DNA of 64,000 nucleotides from contig WNNJ02002114.1 in NCBI GenBank assembly GCA_012934845.2, forward strand, positions 1 to 64,000, given 5' to 3'. The notes beneath the pieces are model-generated. The model ran no database searches and was not told where the DNA came from. It worked only from the letters and a program-made list of their open reading frames with translations. Position 1 is the first letter of the stretch. Each line of letters opens with the position of its first letter. Below, one piece after another: positions 47,346 through 57,992 of the stretch. The stretch comes from Pomphorhynchus laevis. Lineage: Eukaryota > Acanthocephala > Palaeacanthocephala > Echinorhynchida > Pomphorhynchidae. A program made the translations under genes and the position numbers.

Positions 47346-47600
47346 CTGCTTTACATACAAGGATTTAAATACGTGGCGTAAATGCACGACTTTACATGCA
47401 ATGATTTTAAGACACGTTTTTTAAGGCACGGGTTTAAGGGCACGCTTTAAAGACATGGGTTTAAGTGAACGGTTTTGAGGGTACGCTTTAAATACACGGC
47501 TTTAATTATGCAGCTTTAAAGGCGCAGCTTTAAGAAACGGATTTATAGATGTGTTGCGGAATAAGCAGTGTTTAACATACTGCTTTTAAGAGAGAGCTTT
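47346..47600 (+). repeat. Degenerate edge of the minisatellite
   Basis: Units here are strongly diverged (..cacggctttaa.., ..cacgctttaaagac..), with spacing still near 14 bp, as expected of an old array edge that no longer exchanges. Confidence 0.75.
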
Positions 47601-47883
47601 TAAGAGAATGCGTTTACGAGATTGTTAAAAGTGGTCATTGAAAACGTCCTTGATTCACTACGATTTATCTGAAGTTTTGTAGCAATGCTCGAATTCACAA
47701 CTGTGAAATTCATTCGCTTTGTATTTTTAGGAAATATTTAATAAATATAATTATTTATTTGCAAGTATTGTTTATCTTAAGTGTATTGCTACCGTAAAAT
47801 TGATTTATCTTAGTTTTAATTTTAAATACCATGGCTGTTGAAAGTATACGACACCGGTTTTTAAACAGAACAAGTTCTTCTAC

Positions 47884-48172
47884 CGCATTGTTGTTCATTA
47901 CCTTGCGCTGTATTTTGTGTTGTATTTGTGAATATTGAACTAGTCATGAATGTTATCGATGTGGGATGTGGACGCGATATTGAATCGTAAGTTCCATGAT
48001 TTTTTAAATCATTCCAAATAGATGGTATTTCAAAGTCTTCTTTAAATGAAGAATTCGTTGGCTGATGAAATACTTCATATGAACACGATTCATCGAATTT
48101 GTTTGATTGTCTCATCAAACGAATTACCTCATCATCCGATGATTCTTCATCAAGGCGATGTGACATCATTTT
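47884..48172 (-). CDS. Host gene, first long coding exon (possible start at 48169)
   Basis: Open frame of 95 full codons from a double ATG at 48169, ending at donor GTAGAA at 47883 (phase 1). The protein begins MMSHRLDEESSDDEVIRL and is acidic, then Ser/Thr/Asn-rich, with no recognised domain. An in-frame stop lies just upstream of the ATG. That stop is removed if the AG at 48173-48174 is used as an acceptor, which joins in frame to 48220-48255. The donor is less than ideal. The frame would otherwise close seven codons later. A 14-bp minisatellite begins about 0.4 kb into the intron. Identity is unknown on its own; a CNOT2-like protein is suggested only by the last exon in the window. Confidence 0.5.
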
Positions 48173-48219
48173 CTAAAGTAAAATTTTCCGCACAAAACTA
48201 AATAGATCAAATTACTAAC

Positions 48220-48255
48220 CGTGGACAAGGGATGCTTCCCTCGAATATCAAACAT
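48220..48255 (-). CDS. Host gene, possible upstream start exon
   Basis: Reading MFDIRGKHPLST then donor GTTAGT at 48219. Removing the 47-nt stretch 48173-48219, which ends TTACTTTAG, keeps the frame into MMSHRL. Another in-frame ATG lies four codons further up, and a TAA lies beyond it. The model depends on a very short intron. Use of the ATG at 48169 after a non-coding leader is the alternative. Confidence 0.35.
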
Positions 48256-49500
48256 GTCTAAAAACATTAAGAATTATTAAAATATCTATAATAGTTTATA
48301 TTATTTTAAACGAACATTTAAATAATATTTTATAAATTATATTTTTTAATAAATTATATTTATTTTATAATAAATTATATTTAAAATGAGTACTTGACTT
48401 TTATTTTATTTTATGTAAATATCTGATATTTATGTTTATCTTATATCTTGATAAGATATAAGATACAACATATTTTTACTCGAAAATGTCGGGCATTCCT
48501 AGATGTATCCACTATTTTTGGGAAGGATTAAATAGATATACTGAAGCAGCAACATCGCACTTTAAAAAAGTGATTCTCGAATAATTCTCATGAGCTATCT
48601 TTTAGCTTAGCGGATCTTGAAACGGACAATCTAGTATTTTCTGTACCTTTATTTACTTCGTTTTGTTTGTTTTTATACTTGTTGCCAACCCAGCTACAAA
48701 CTTGGCATTTTCAAAGCATTTTTACTTTTATCCAACCTTTGAGCTCGTCATTTATATTACATATTGACATCCTACGTACCTGTTAAAACAATTAGAAGAG
48801 GATTTGATTTTATTCAAACAAAAATTTTAAACAAATATAAATCTTAGTTTATATTTATAGATGCCACTTCATCCATCTTCGGGAATTTATTGCTGCCGGA
48901 ATTTTGCAATTGGATCATGCTTTCCGTTTTCGTCACGCAGCGATAAAAAATATGATGTATATATTTTTGAAACCATTGATTACCTCATAAAATACCTCAT
49001 TTGATCAAGAGCTGCAAAGTTCTCTATAGTGTGTACATTAATTTAAATGCAAACATCAGCGTTAGTAGGGGAAAATTTAACTTTTAATTTGAAAATCTAC
49101 ATATTTTTGCAATTAATTGCTGTTATCAAACTAGTAATCTACAGCAGTACATTTATTTGAAATCAGAAATGATTTCAAATAAATTTCAAAATGTAAGACG
49201 AAAGTCTTTCATTTAAACTAATATCCATAATTAGCATAAATTCGAAATACGTAGCGGTAACAAAATTAAATTTTATAATTTTAATTTTTATTTAAATGAC
49301 AAGTGAAACAAAATACCAATTTAAAAATTTTAGTATTTTTTGTATTTTTTGAAAAGAGGATTGCTGTCGTGATCAAAATGTTCTCTTTGATATCGCCGGT
49401 TTAGCACCCAAGCGAATACGCATCTTCAACGAATCAGTATCAATAGAGGATACGCTATAGTTATGATTTTCGCGGCTTGATTTACTTTCTCCGTTGCTCT
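48256..49500. other. Upstream of the host gene model; no gene seen
   Basis: AT-rich. A perfect 13-bp hairpin with a 3-nt loop lies at 48437-48449/48453-48465. A promoter for the minus-strand gene may lie here, but no core element can be singled out. Confidence 0.4.
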
Positions 49501-49540
49501 TTAATGCTGAAATATCGGCGATGTCTTCGGCAGCTGTGGT

Positions 49541-51385
49541 TTAGTCGTCACTCAAAATTTTGACGAACAGTCCTCGATCAAACGTCGACCTTTGCAATCC
49601 ATCATCAACGATATACAATTCTCTGTTGTAGACGTATGTCTGGGCTACGAACGCGGCAACGATCAAATCCAGCATACATGCTGCATTGCCCCTATGAACA
49701 GCAGCGCTTAGACGCTGCATGAGGAATAGACCTGGGCGCTGGTCCACAGTGACCCGACCGAGTCTCTTTCCTAAATCTTCGAAGAACTTGGGAACCGTCG
49801 GACCAAATGATCCAAGTATCTCAATAGCCAACGGATCAAATGAGTATTGAGTATGGTCAATACAATCGTACTTGTGCGTTTTCAATTCCTCAGCGTGTGT
49901 CGAGACACATCCTGCGCCATCGGTGGCACGGGTAACATAGCTCTTTGCCTGGGTATTTGGACATGTAAATTCCCAAACCAAGATTTTTCCGCCCTCACAT
50001 TGTATTAGAGACCAACCGTGGGGTCGTTTACCGTTAATTCAGCTGAGACCACTTGGTTTCAGGCGACAGAAGACGTCGACGGCTGGAAGTGCCACATTGA
50101 TTAGATTATTTACCTCATCATGGCAGGTGTGTCGACTACGTGTTCTAGGGCAATTCAATCCATGTCCTCAGAAAAGTCGATTCGTATTCCACAACTGCAT
50201 AACTGGGATGTACAGATCGGAAGATTCAAACGCAAAGCGATCGCAATTATCATGTTATTATCGTCCAGTCGAGTCCTAAACGCGGTTACAGGTATTACCT
50301 GCAGAAAATTTTCTGAATATGGAGAAAAAATCGTCTTCAGTCGTGTTATGCTAACCGCATCCGTGGAGCTCAGAACCAGGCTTTCGTGGTGTATATTTAG
50401 CAATGTTAAAGTCCACTGTCTCTGTAGGTGTGTTTCCAATGGAATATCAGTCCCACATATGTTTTGCCGTTCCATCAATCGTTGTACATTAGCCGCTTTG
50501 TCATTCGATATGAAGCCAGGCGGAACGTTTTGTAGGATTAAACCACTTAGATTTTGAGATCCGCTTACCGATGCCAAAAAGGCTGGCTTGGCGGTATTTT
50601 GCATTGATGGGATTCCCAGTTCTTTCATTTTAACCGGTAATGTTGCCTGATTCCATGCGCTTTCGTCCAGCGGGATATTAAGAGTACTTCATAGGGCTAA
50701 CCGTGCCATTCCGTTGTATATCTGGATTTCTTGATTTGGAGCACGGCGAGCATCATAGTAATGGGTTACTTTTGATAAGATGAATACATTTCGTAACAAA
50801 AACACAACATTGTGTCTAGCCAACAACTTATGTCGTGCGATTGTCCAATCTAACTGTATAGTTGCTTGCTTTAGATGCATATCAACCGATGTATTATCGC
50901 CCACTGAGACTTGAGCATTTCAGATACGTCTGGGTTGATTAGTTTTGCTTCAGGAAGAGCAGACCCCCGATCGCTCTGTACAGCGATAAATCCTTTGTAA
51001 TAACCTCACATTTATCCATGGCGGAATTACATGAAAGTTTCTAGATATTACCTTGAGAATAGCGTCCCGTTTTACACAGTTAAAGATGTTTTGAAAACCT
51101 ATCTTCGCAAGCGATGACCCGGTGTCAGATCGTTGATCAAAAAATTACGAGTTTCGTGGACTCGTAAAGGGGGCTTCCCCTCTCCTTTTTTATACATTAT
51201 CCAAATTGATGAGGCATTAAGAATTCTAATGCAATCTCGGACACTTGGCGATTTGGGAGTTTTGCAATTATTCTGCGAAACGTATTGCCAACAGCAATAG
51301 GTCGCATACTACCGTCTGGCTCTTTAAGGGCTAAAGCTTTGCTCCACAAAAGTCGGAGTCCGCTGTGAGTGGTATCTGTTTAGAC
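49541..51385 (-). mobile_element. LINE with R2-like C-terminal half, copy 1
   Basis: The RT begins near 51370-51200 with LRLLWSKALALKEPDGSMRP and IAVGNTFRRIIAK, breaks off, and resumes at 51060 with FQNIFNCVKRDAILKVISR. Motifs B and C are lost by deletion. Then LYRAIGGLLFLK, GIPSMQNTAKPAFLASV (50560-50628), TAFRTRLDDNNMIIAIALRL and LCSCGIRID near 50180, the Cys-rich segment, and a C-terminal block (HTQYSFDPLAIEILGSFGPT..FFEDLGKRLGRV) at 49541-49900. The family joins an RT to a Cys/His motif and a restriction-like nuclease region. Stops separate the parts. Confidence 0.65.
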
Positions 51386-51639
51386 AGTGCGGAGTTTACA
51401 AAGAATTTGAATGACTAATTTAGGCAATATAATTTCGAAATAAATTTTCGAAACAGGATATTTAATTTGTGAAATGTAAAGATGCTATACTGATCTATGC
51501 TTCAATCCTAAACATGTCTACAAACTAGTGCACGAATATCGGCACAAACCAGTTGCAACACGATCTAACCAGCATAATTCCGCGTCGACGTTAGTACTCA
51601 ATGGATCTTTAGGACGCAGGTTGACAATATAATATTGTA

Positions 51640-52200
51640 TAATATTTTATCTGAGTGTAAGGATTTTGGTGTCATTTTGAACTTGACATTAATAGCTCGA
51701 TCAAATACTGACTTTATTCATGGTAAGGCAATGAAAGCTATTTATTGCATCAAAAATACGTTTGAAAGACTACGCCCATAAAGTTTTAAGCGACTTTAAA
51801 AGTTTTAAGCGACTTTTTCCGCCCGCGCATTGAATGTTGTATTCAGCCATCATTTCCATCTACTAAGACAGAAATCACGAAACTTGAGTTAGTGCTTCGA
51901 AGGGGCTCCAAATTGTGTTTTCATCCTGCGTAATCATACGTAGATCGTTTAGCTTCCTCACAACTGCTTCTATTGCGTCAAAGGTTCATTTACTTAGACC
52001 TCATTGCGACGTGGCAGACGGTTTATTCCGCAGAGGGATTTCCTTTTCACTATTTGAAGATTAATTCGTCAGCTCATATAGGTCATCCTCTATCACTATA
52101 TAAATTACCACATTGCAAAGTCCCAAGCGTGGTGCGAATTTCACATCGGTCCTTAAAGGTATGGAATGTGCAGCCCATAGAAATGTGAAAATAAATAATT
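51640..52200 (+). mobile_element. LINE C-terminal fragment (CR1/L2-like)
   Basis: CKDFGVILNLTLIARSNTDF, then SARALNVVFSHHFHLLRQK near 51820-51870 and IAKSQAW at the end: a worn version of the block seen at 34450-34990. 5'-truncated, many stops. Confidence 0.5.
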
Positions 52201-54240
52201 GATTTAGTTTAAATATTCCAATCGTTATTGTAATGTGGTCGCCAAAATGTGTTAATCGAACAATGGTGTAATTAAATTTCAGTTTCCCAAAAAAAATCAA
52301 TCGATGTTTTCGGGAATCGACACAAAGTTATCGCTTGAAATCAAAGTAAAAGAACTATTTGTAGCTAAATATCACAGGTGATTGCTGTAGATGTGTTACA
52401 TAACCGTGAACTTGATTAATGAAAACAACAATGCATTTACGAAGTATATAAAAGTATTTATTAATCATTGTTTACACGAAAACGACAATTTATTGTAAAA
52501 TAGTTAGGTTTCGAAAGTGATTAAGCTAAAGCTAAGTCACTAAGGAAAATGACATAAAATTAACTCCGAACTCGAATACTCCGTACGCGATATCAGATAA
52601 AACTTAAGTTATATCAAATTGATGAAAGTTCATGCGCTGATGCAATGCAAATCTACCTGAACAGTAGAAAATTACATCATAAAACTATTCTTAACCTAAA
52701 GCAATCAATTAATGAGATATGATATCCCAAGTACTATTGAGATATGATATCCCAAGTATTATTGAGATATCAATTTTCATCTATTATTTTTAAGGTTGCA
52801 ATGGGGTTTCCGAGTATTAATTGTTTACATTAAAGCCATTTTTCGATAATATTTGGGGTATTATTGCCATCAGCAAGATTTACTACGCAAGAATGAACGT
52901 TATAGAAGAATAAAATATCGTAATTTAAGGAACAAATAAAAATTAAAGATTGAAACGAAAACTACAAAATATACCGTAATTTTTATCATTTACTGGATAC
53001 AGTCATTAATATTAATCATTTTTGGTTTCTGCTTACTTTAATTAATGCATTATTTAATATAAAAAATTAATATTCATTAATATTAATTAATATTTTATTA
53101 ATTAATATTATATATTATATTATATTTTATTAAATTTATTTTAATACAGCTAATTTTTTAAGATTCCAATTAAATCACTTCTAAGTTAAATTATCATTAA
53201 TTTTTATTTTAAAATCAAATTATTTAATTTTAAATAATTAATACAAAATTGAAATAATTAGAAATAAAATTTTCAATACCTTAATATTCATTGAATTGTT
53301 AATGCCATATTTTCAAACTTGTAATTGCGATTATATACGATTTATATTATATATTATATAGAATTATAATTCCATTCTATTTTGACATGTTCAATTCAAA
53401 TCTCAATAAAAGATAATTCGATTTTTAAGAGTTGATTGTTATCAAAAATAGATGTGAATTAACACAAGTAAAATAAAAATTTAAATATTTCATACATGAA
53501 AATGAAATAATTCCTCATTTGATCAAGAGTTAACTAGCTCTCTCTATAGTCGCAACTTGTTAAATGGAATATTGTTCTAAATGTAATATTGTAATAAAAT
53601 TTCAGTATTTTGATATCTCTTTTGCTACGTCAATGTCAATGATTGTTTATTTGCTTCAAAAACTTGAAATTTAACTCAAATACGAAGAATCCGTTGTTGA
53701 ATTTATTTTCTTATACATTTTAAAAGTTAATATGAAGAACTAAAGGAATTACAATGTTTTTACTGCTTGATATTTTGTACATTCTTAATTTAAAAAATTA
53801 ATTTCTATATTCGATCAAATTCAAGTCAATTTTGTTATTATGCAATTAAGTAAAACAAAAATACTACTTGAAATTTAATCATTAATTGAAACGGCTATTG
53901 ACGAAATAAGGCTTTTTCAAATGCAAAAATAATGATTTTTAAGCAGGTGAATGCAAAAGTTCGCATTCTCCGGCTTAAAATTTTATTTTGAATTTTATAA
54001 TAAATTTGTAAATTTAATTACCTGTCATTAACAAAAACGTTTAAATTGAACAAACGTTATGGAACATGTTTGAATTCGATAACTCAACTACTCAGAATTA
54101 TCAGAAGATATTAGTGGTGATTAATTTTAATTAATTAAGATAAATTAAGATTATTAATTTTCAAGATATTAATATTTATAAGTAATAAATACTAAACCCA
54201 TAACCTTGTATGGGTTAAACCCATAAACCCATACAAACAT
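52201..54240. other. AT-rich spacer, no gene seen
   Basis: Very AT-rich, with attaatatt runs at 53000-53130. One small tandem repeat at 52714-52786. Confidence 0.5.
52714..52786. repeat. Tandem repeat, 25-bp unit, 2.5 copies
   Basis: Unit gagatatgatatcccaagt + actatt; the third copy is cut short. Confidence 0.75.
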
Positions 54241-54251
54241 TTTATTGTAAT

Positions 54252-54324
54252 CCTGATGATAGCAGGAGCTATCGAAGCAGATAGCTTCGAAGCAGATAGC
54301 TCCTGATGATAGCAGGAGCTATGG
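54252..54324 (+). repeat. Duplicated hammerhead-like hairpin
   Basis: cctgatgatagcaggagcta occurs at 54252 and 54302, 50 bp apart. Between them stand copies of gaagcagatagctt. The first is CTGATGA, stem tagc/gcta, then tcGAAGC. The RT fragment starts right after the second. Confidence 0.6.
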
Positions 54325-54801
54325 TTGCGCAATGTAGACGACATTTTCTGTGTATGGGACTACAGCCACGAAAGTCTAGTAGAGTTTATTGATGGGCTCA
54401 ATACTCTATCTGAGTTGAAATTCACATACAATAGGGATCAGATTAATGATCAGGTTATGGTATCAAGATCTACTGATGGATCCTGCGAAACATCTCTTTA
54501 TCGCAAATTTGCTGAGACACATTCACTAATGCACGCCAGCAGTGGTCATCACCCAAAGATAAAACGACTCTTAATTCGCAATGAGGCTATTCGATTGAAG
54601 AAAATATGTTATACCTCTTTCAATTTCGAGAAATGTCTGCAGCATTTACACGAGGAGTTAACCAAACGTGGATATAGACGGAAGCAAATTCAAAGACAAT
54701 TTCGCGATCTACGGAGGATGAAGAGAGATAAGTTGCTGTCTAAGAAAACTAAAAGATATAAGAATGAATTATTTACAGTTTTGGATTATTATCCAGCATG
54801 A
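54322..54801 (+). mobile_element. Penelope-like RT, C-terminal half
   Basis: Open frame of about 158 codons starting in the catalytic motif (NVDDIFCVWDYSHESLVEFI). It continues with LNTLSELKFTYN, TSLYRKFAETHSLMHASSGH, NEAIRLKKICYTSFNFEKC and HEELTKRGYRRKQIQRQF. This succession (VDDIF.VW, LY.K...TH..LH..S.HP, A.R...IC, L..RGY) marks the Neptune/Poseidon-type Penelope RT. No GIY-YIG follows: the frame stops and a LINE on the other strand begins within 80 bp. Confidence 0.75.
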
Positions 54802-54849
54802 ATCTATTATTATTATTTTTACAATCTCTGGGTTACCCGCAAATGGGCC

Positions 54850-56849
54850 CGTAAATGATAATTAAGTTCAGTTTGGGTTCAAAATTCTGGACGTCCGATT
54901 GCAGATCGCGTTCCTCTGATGCATCGCGATGTCATTTTTGCAAGTAATAGGCCTAGACGCGTTCTAAGCTTTGTAAGCTCGTCGGGGTATCTGCTTGCTC
55001 GCTTATTTGCCAATTTAGATGCGATCCGTCTTAAAAGTTGTGTGGCATTTTCACCGCTTCCACCTAAGAATGAGAAGACGGCGGGTACAAGAGACCCCCG
55101 CTCGAACTCTGTTATTCTTTCGAGATATTTACTGCGCTTTCGCTGTTGGTGGTAGTTATAGCAGGACTCTGGTGTCTTGGAGGAGTTGGACTGAGCGAAA
55201 GCGTTAAACACGCAAATGTCGAAGAAAGTTCGCTCACTCCTATCACCATACAACCCTGAGCATGCAATGTCGAGCCTAGCATCACGGTCTTTTGTCGTTG
55301 AGCCGTTTCTAAAGTCAAAGTTTGGCGGGACTGGTGTAAGCAGCGGCTCGACTTGTACGTTATACGATGTTTCTGTTAGCTGATAGGCAATAAAATCGCG
55401 CACGGCATCGTGTCGCATCGACGGAAGACCACCGAATGGGCATGAGAGAGCATGGGCAACTGTATTAATCTGCCTACATTTACATTGAGTTGGTGCGGAT
55501 TTAGGCGTAATTCCGTATCTAGGAGAAATAGAATCACAAAACTCGATGTTACTTAATCGAGTTGCTCGATCGAATGTAGGATATCCGGATAGCCATGACG
55601 AAGCCCCTGTTGTTGAAGCATGCTCAATTGCGGTACACAGAATTCCACTAACATTGCTCAAAATATCTTCTTGGTCAAGCTTTTCACTAGAGGCTTTTGC
55701 TACCCGTAGATTTTTAATAATTGTCTCCTGCATAGAATTAAGTACCGAGCCAATATATCCTTGTATGCTTGGCTCACACACTGAGGTCGATGATCGATAT
55801 TCGTTGCTTGGTAACGTGGACGGATCTCTAATGCATAAACCGCCGTTGCGAAAACTCAACTGGCATGTGCGCCATAAGATATCGTCTTGATAAATATCAA
55901 TGTCAAAAAGATGTGATATTGTAGACTTTAGTTTCAGTGTCAGAGGTGCGAACCACGCAGAGGGGCATTCATAGCATCGTTGAGTATGTGTCCATTTATG
56001 CTGAATAGACTTAATTAAGCACACGTATGCAACCTGAGTATCTAACTCTCCTACTTTCTTCAACTGTGACACTAATGTGCAAAGGGGGGAAACTGATGAT
56101 CGTATAAACGTCTCTATGTATTCGGCTGATCCGATTGGTACTCCAAGAACGGGTAAGCCATCCTCAACGATGGAGACTCCAGCGTTATCAAGTAACGATT
56201 GGAAAGTCGAGATGTCGTTCCCGTTGGAATATACCTTGCATTTTCCCGGATTCAAGTGTACGCCATATGAGGGGCCTTAGGATTGAAGCAACTTAAATGC
56301 TTCAATGACATCTTGTGGGGAACCTATGAGGTTGCTGTCGTCTGCGTACCATAACTGTTTTATGTTTGGGCAAGTTCTTTTGATACGGAGTAGTAACGGA
56401 AGTGTTGCAGAGGCAAATGCTGCCATCGAAAAGACGTCGCCCTGTGTAAATCCTTCAGCAGATAGTAAGAATTCACTGTCAATTGTTAGCAGTGTCGGCT
56501 TTCTGTATAGGTTAGAAAGGACTGTGTTCAATGCTGGACAGATATTTGGCATGTTTGAGAGAGCGGTCATTCTATTCACTCTGTTGAATGCGTTGTCAGC
56601 ATCTATTGTGAGTAGCACGAATGTAGGATTTCTCTTCAACAAGTCACGAATACCGTGAATAACACATTCGGTGCCAGCACGCTGCGAGGCGCAGAATTGG
56701 ACGTTCCCGCATATTGTTTGCAGTTGGGGTGATATTATTTTCAATATTGATTTAGATATAATGCGTCTGGAAACATCTCCTATTCCTAGCATTAATGAGA
56801 ATAATAATTTTTTCTGCTTCTTTGTTCCTGTAATAACTATATATTTCAT
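54850..56849 (-). mobile_element. LINE with R2-like C-terminal half, best copy
   Basis: Two long frames. 56277-56849: RT with ICGNVQFCASQRAGTECVIH, motif A FVLLTIDADNAFNRVNRMTA, motif B SAEGFTQGDVFSMAAFASAT and motif C IKQLWYADDSNLIG, all catalytic Asp present. 54879-56255 (458 residues): NPGKCKVYSN, SGASSWLSG-like SSWLSGYPTFDRA, CKCRQINTVAHALSC (Cys-Cys-His-Cys), MRHDAVRDFIAYQL, a D-rich block DARLDIACSGL..TFFDICVFN and a basic C-terminus. The C-C-H-C, RHD and D..FFD series is the layout of R2-group restriction-like endonucleases. The two frames are separated by a single break near 56270; the region upstream of the RT is missing. Confidence 0.8.
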
Positions 56850-57989
56850 AAGTGATAAACATTGTATTTCAAAAGATATGATCCATATATATCACTATAT
56901 ATAAACATGGTTCTAATATTGCTCATGGTTGGCCAATAAACACATGATAATCTGTGATATCTTTAAGAAGCTAAATGAAAACTAGAATATAAAAATTAGA
57001 AGTTTCGCATTTTTAAATCGATCAAATTAAGAATCATTAAGAATTATTTTCTTGTATAAAATTTAAAAAATTTCATCGATTTGAAATATAAAAAATTATT
57101 ATTTTAACTTCAATATTACTAAATCAATTTATTAACATTTGATAACAAGTGAATAGTTGTTATGCTCCTTTATAAAATTCTAATAGAACAAGTTTAGAAA
57201 TATCATCGTAATTTAATGTGTTTAGACTTACTGCTTGATTTTTAAATCTTTATTTGAATGATTAGTGAAGTATTTTTAATGGAACAAGAAGATACACATT
57301 TAAAATTGGTGTTTCGACAGCTACTGTCATCATCTTTCAGTTTTTCTTATTTTGAAGATGATGGCAGTAGCTATCGAAGCATCAATTTTTTAATAAAAGA
57401 ATCTTTTTGTGGTTCTAATAAAAATACTTCAATCAAAAATACTTCAAGAACTTTTTCAATTGAATGATCAGTTGATAAATTCGTACATGAACGGTTTTTA
57501 TCTCTAATATTTACAAACAGAGAAAATATGTAATAACATAAAAGCACTTATCGATTTTTCTTTTACCAATTTTTTTCATAGGATAAATATCCATTTACGA
57601 ATGCTCGCTTTTTCCTACAGTATTAAAATAAGTAATACGCTTAGATGCAATCGACTGTTATATGATTTTTCTAAGCTAATGATTCACTCCCTCGTTATAC
57701 TTTTACCATTACCCTAAAAGTGTTAATTTAGAAAACTTTCTCGAAAAATTCGGTTCTTTGATTGCGTAATGAAACAGAGATTAGTAACACAGCGTAGGAT
57801 ACTGTTTTTCATCTTCGTGATGCTTTGAGAACAAATTGTGTTGTCCTATGGCAGTTGTATAACCACGACAGTTGCGTTTTAATATAATTAGTTCAATTGT
57901 GAGCTGCAACATCCATTAGATGTAGGATAATTATTTTGGTTTATTTTTTACATACTATATTACCACTAATACAATGTCAGTATTAGTGG
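56850..57989. other. No gene seen; long imperfect hairpin
   Basis: AT-rich. At 57302-57391 arms of about 35 bp (taaaattggtgtttcgacag.. / ..tatcgaagcatcaatttt) pair around an 18-nt centre. Confidence 0.5.
57354..57380 (+). ncRNA. Hammerhead-like hairpin in an inverted repeat
   Basis: gaagatgatggcagtagcta then tcGAAGC. It is the same form as 54253-54278, with GAAGATGA in place of CTGATGA. The left arm at 57307-57340 holds the complement. Confidence 0.35.
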
Positions 57990-57992
57990 TAA
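57960..57992. repeat. Perfect 13-bp hairpin
   Basis: ttaccactaatac and complement with a 7-nt loop, at the 3' edge of the minus-strand Penelope copy. Confidence 0.7.
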
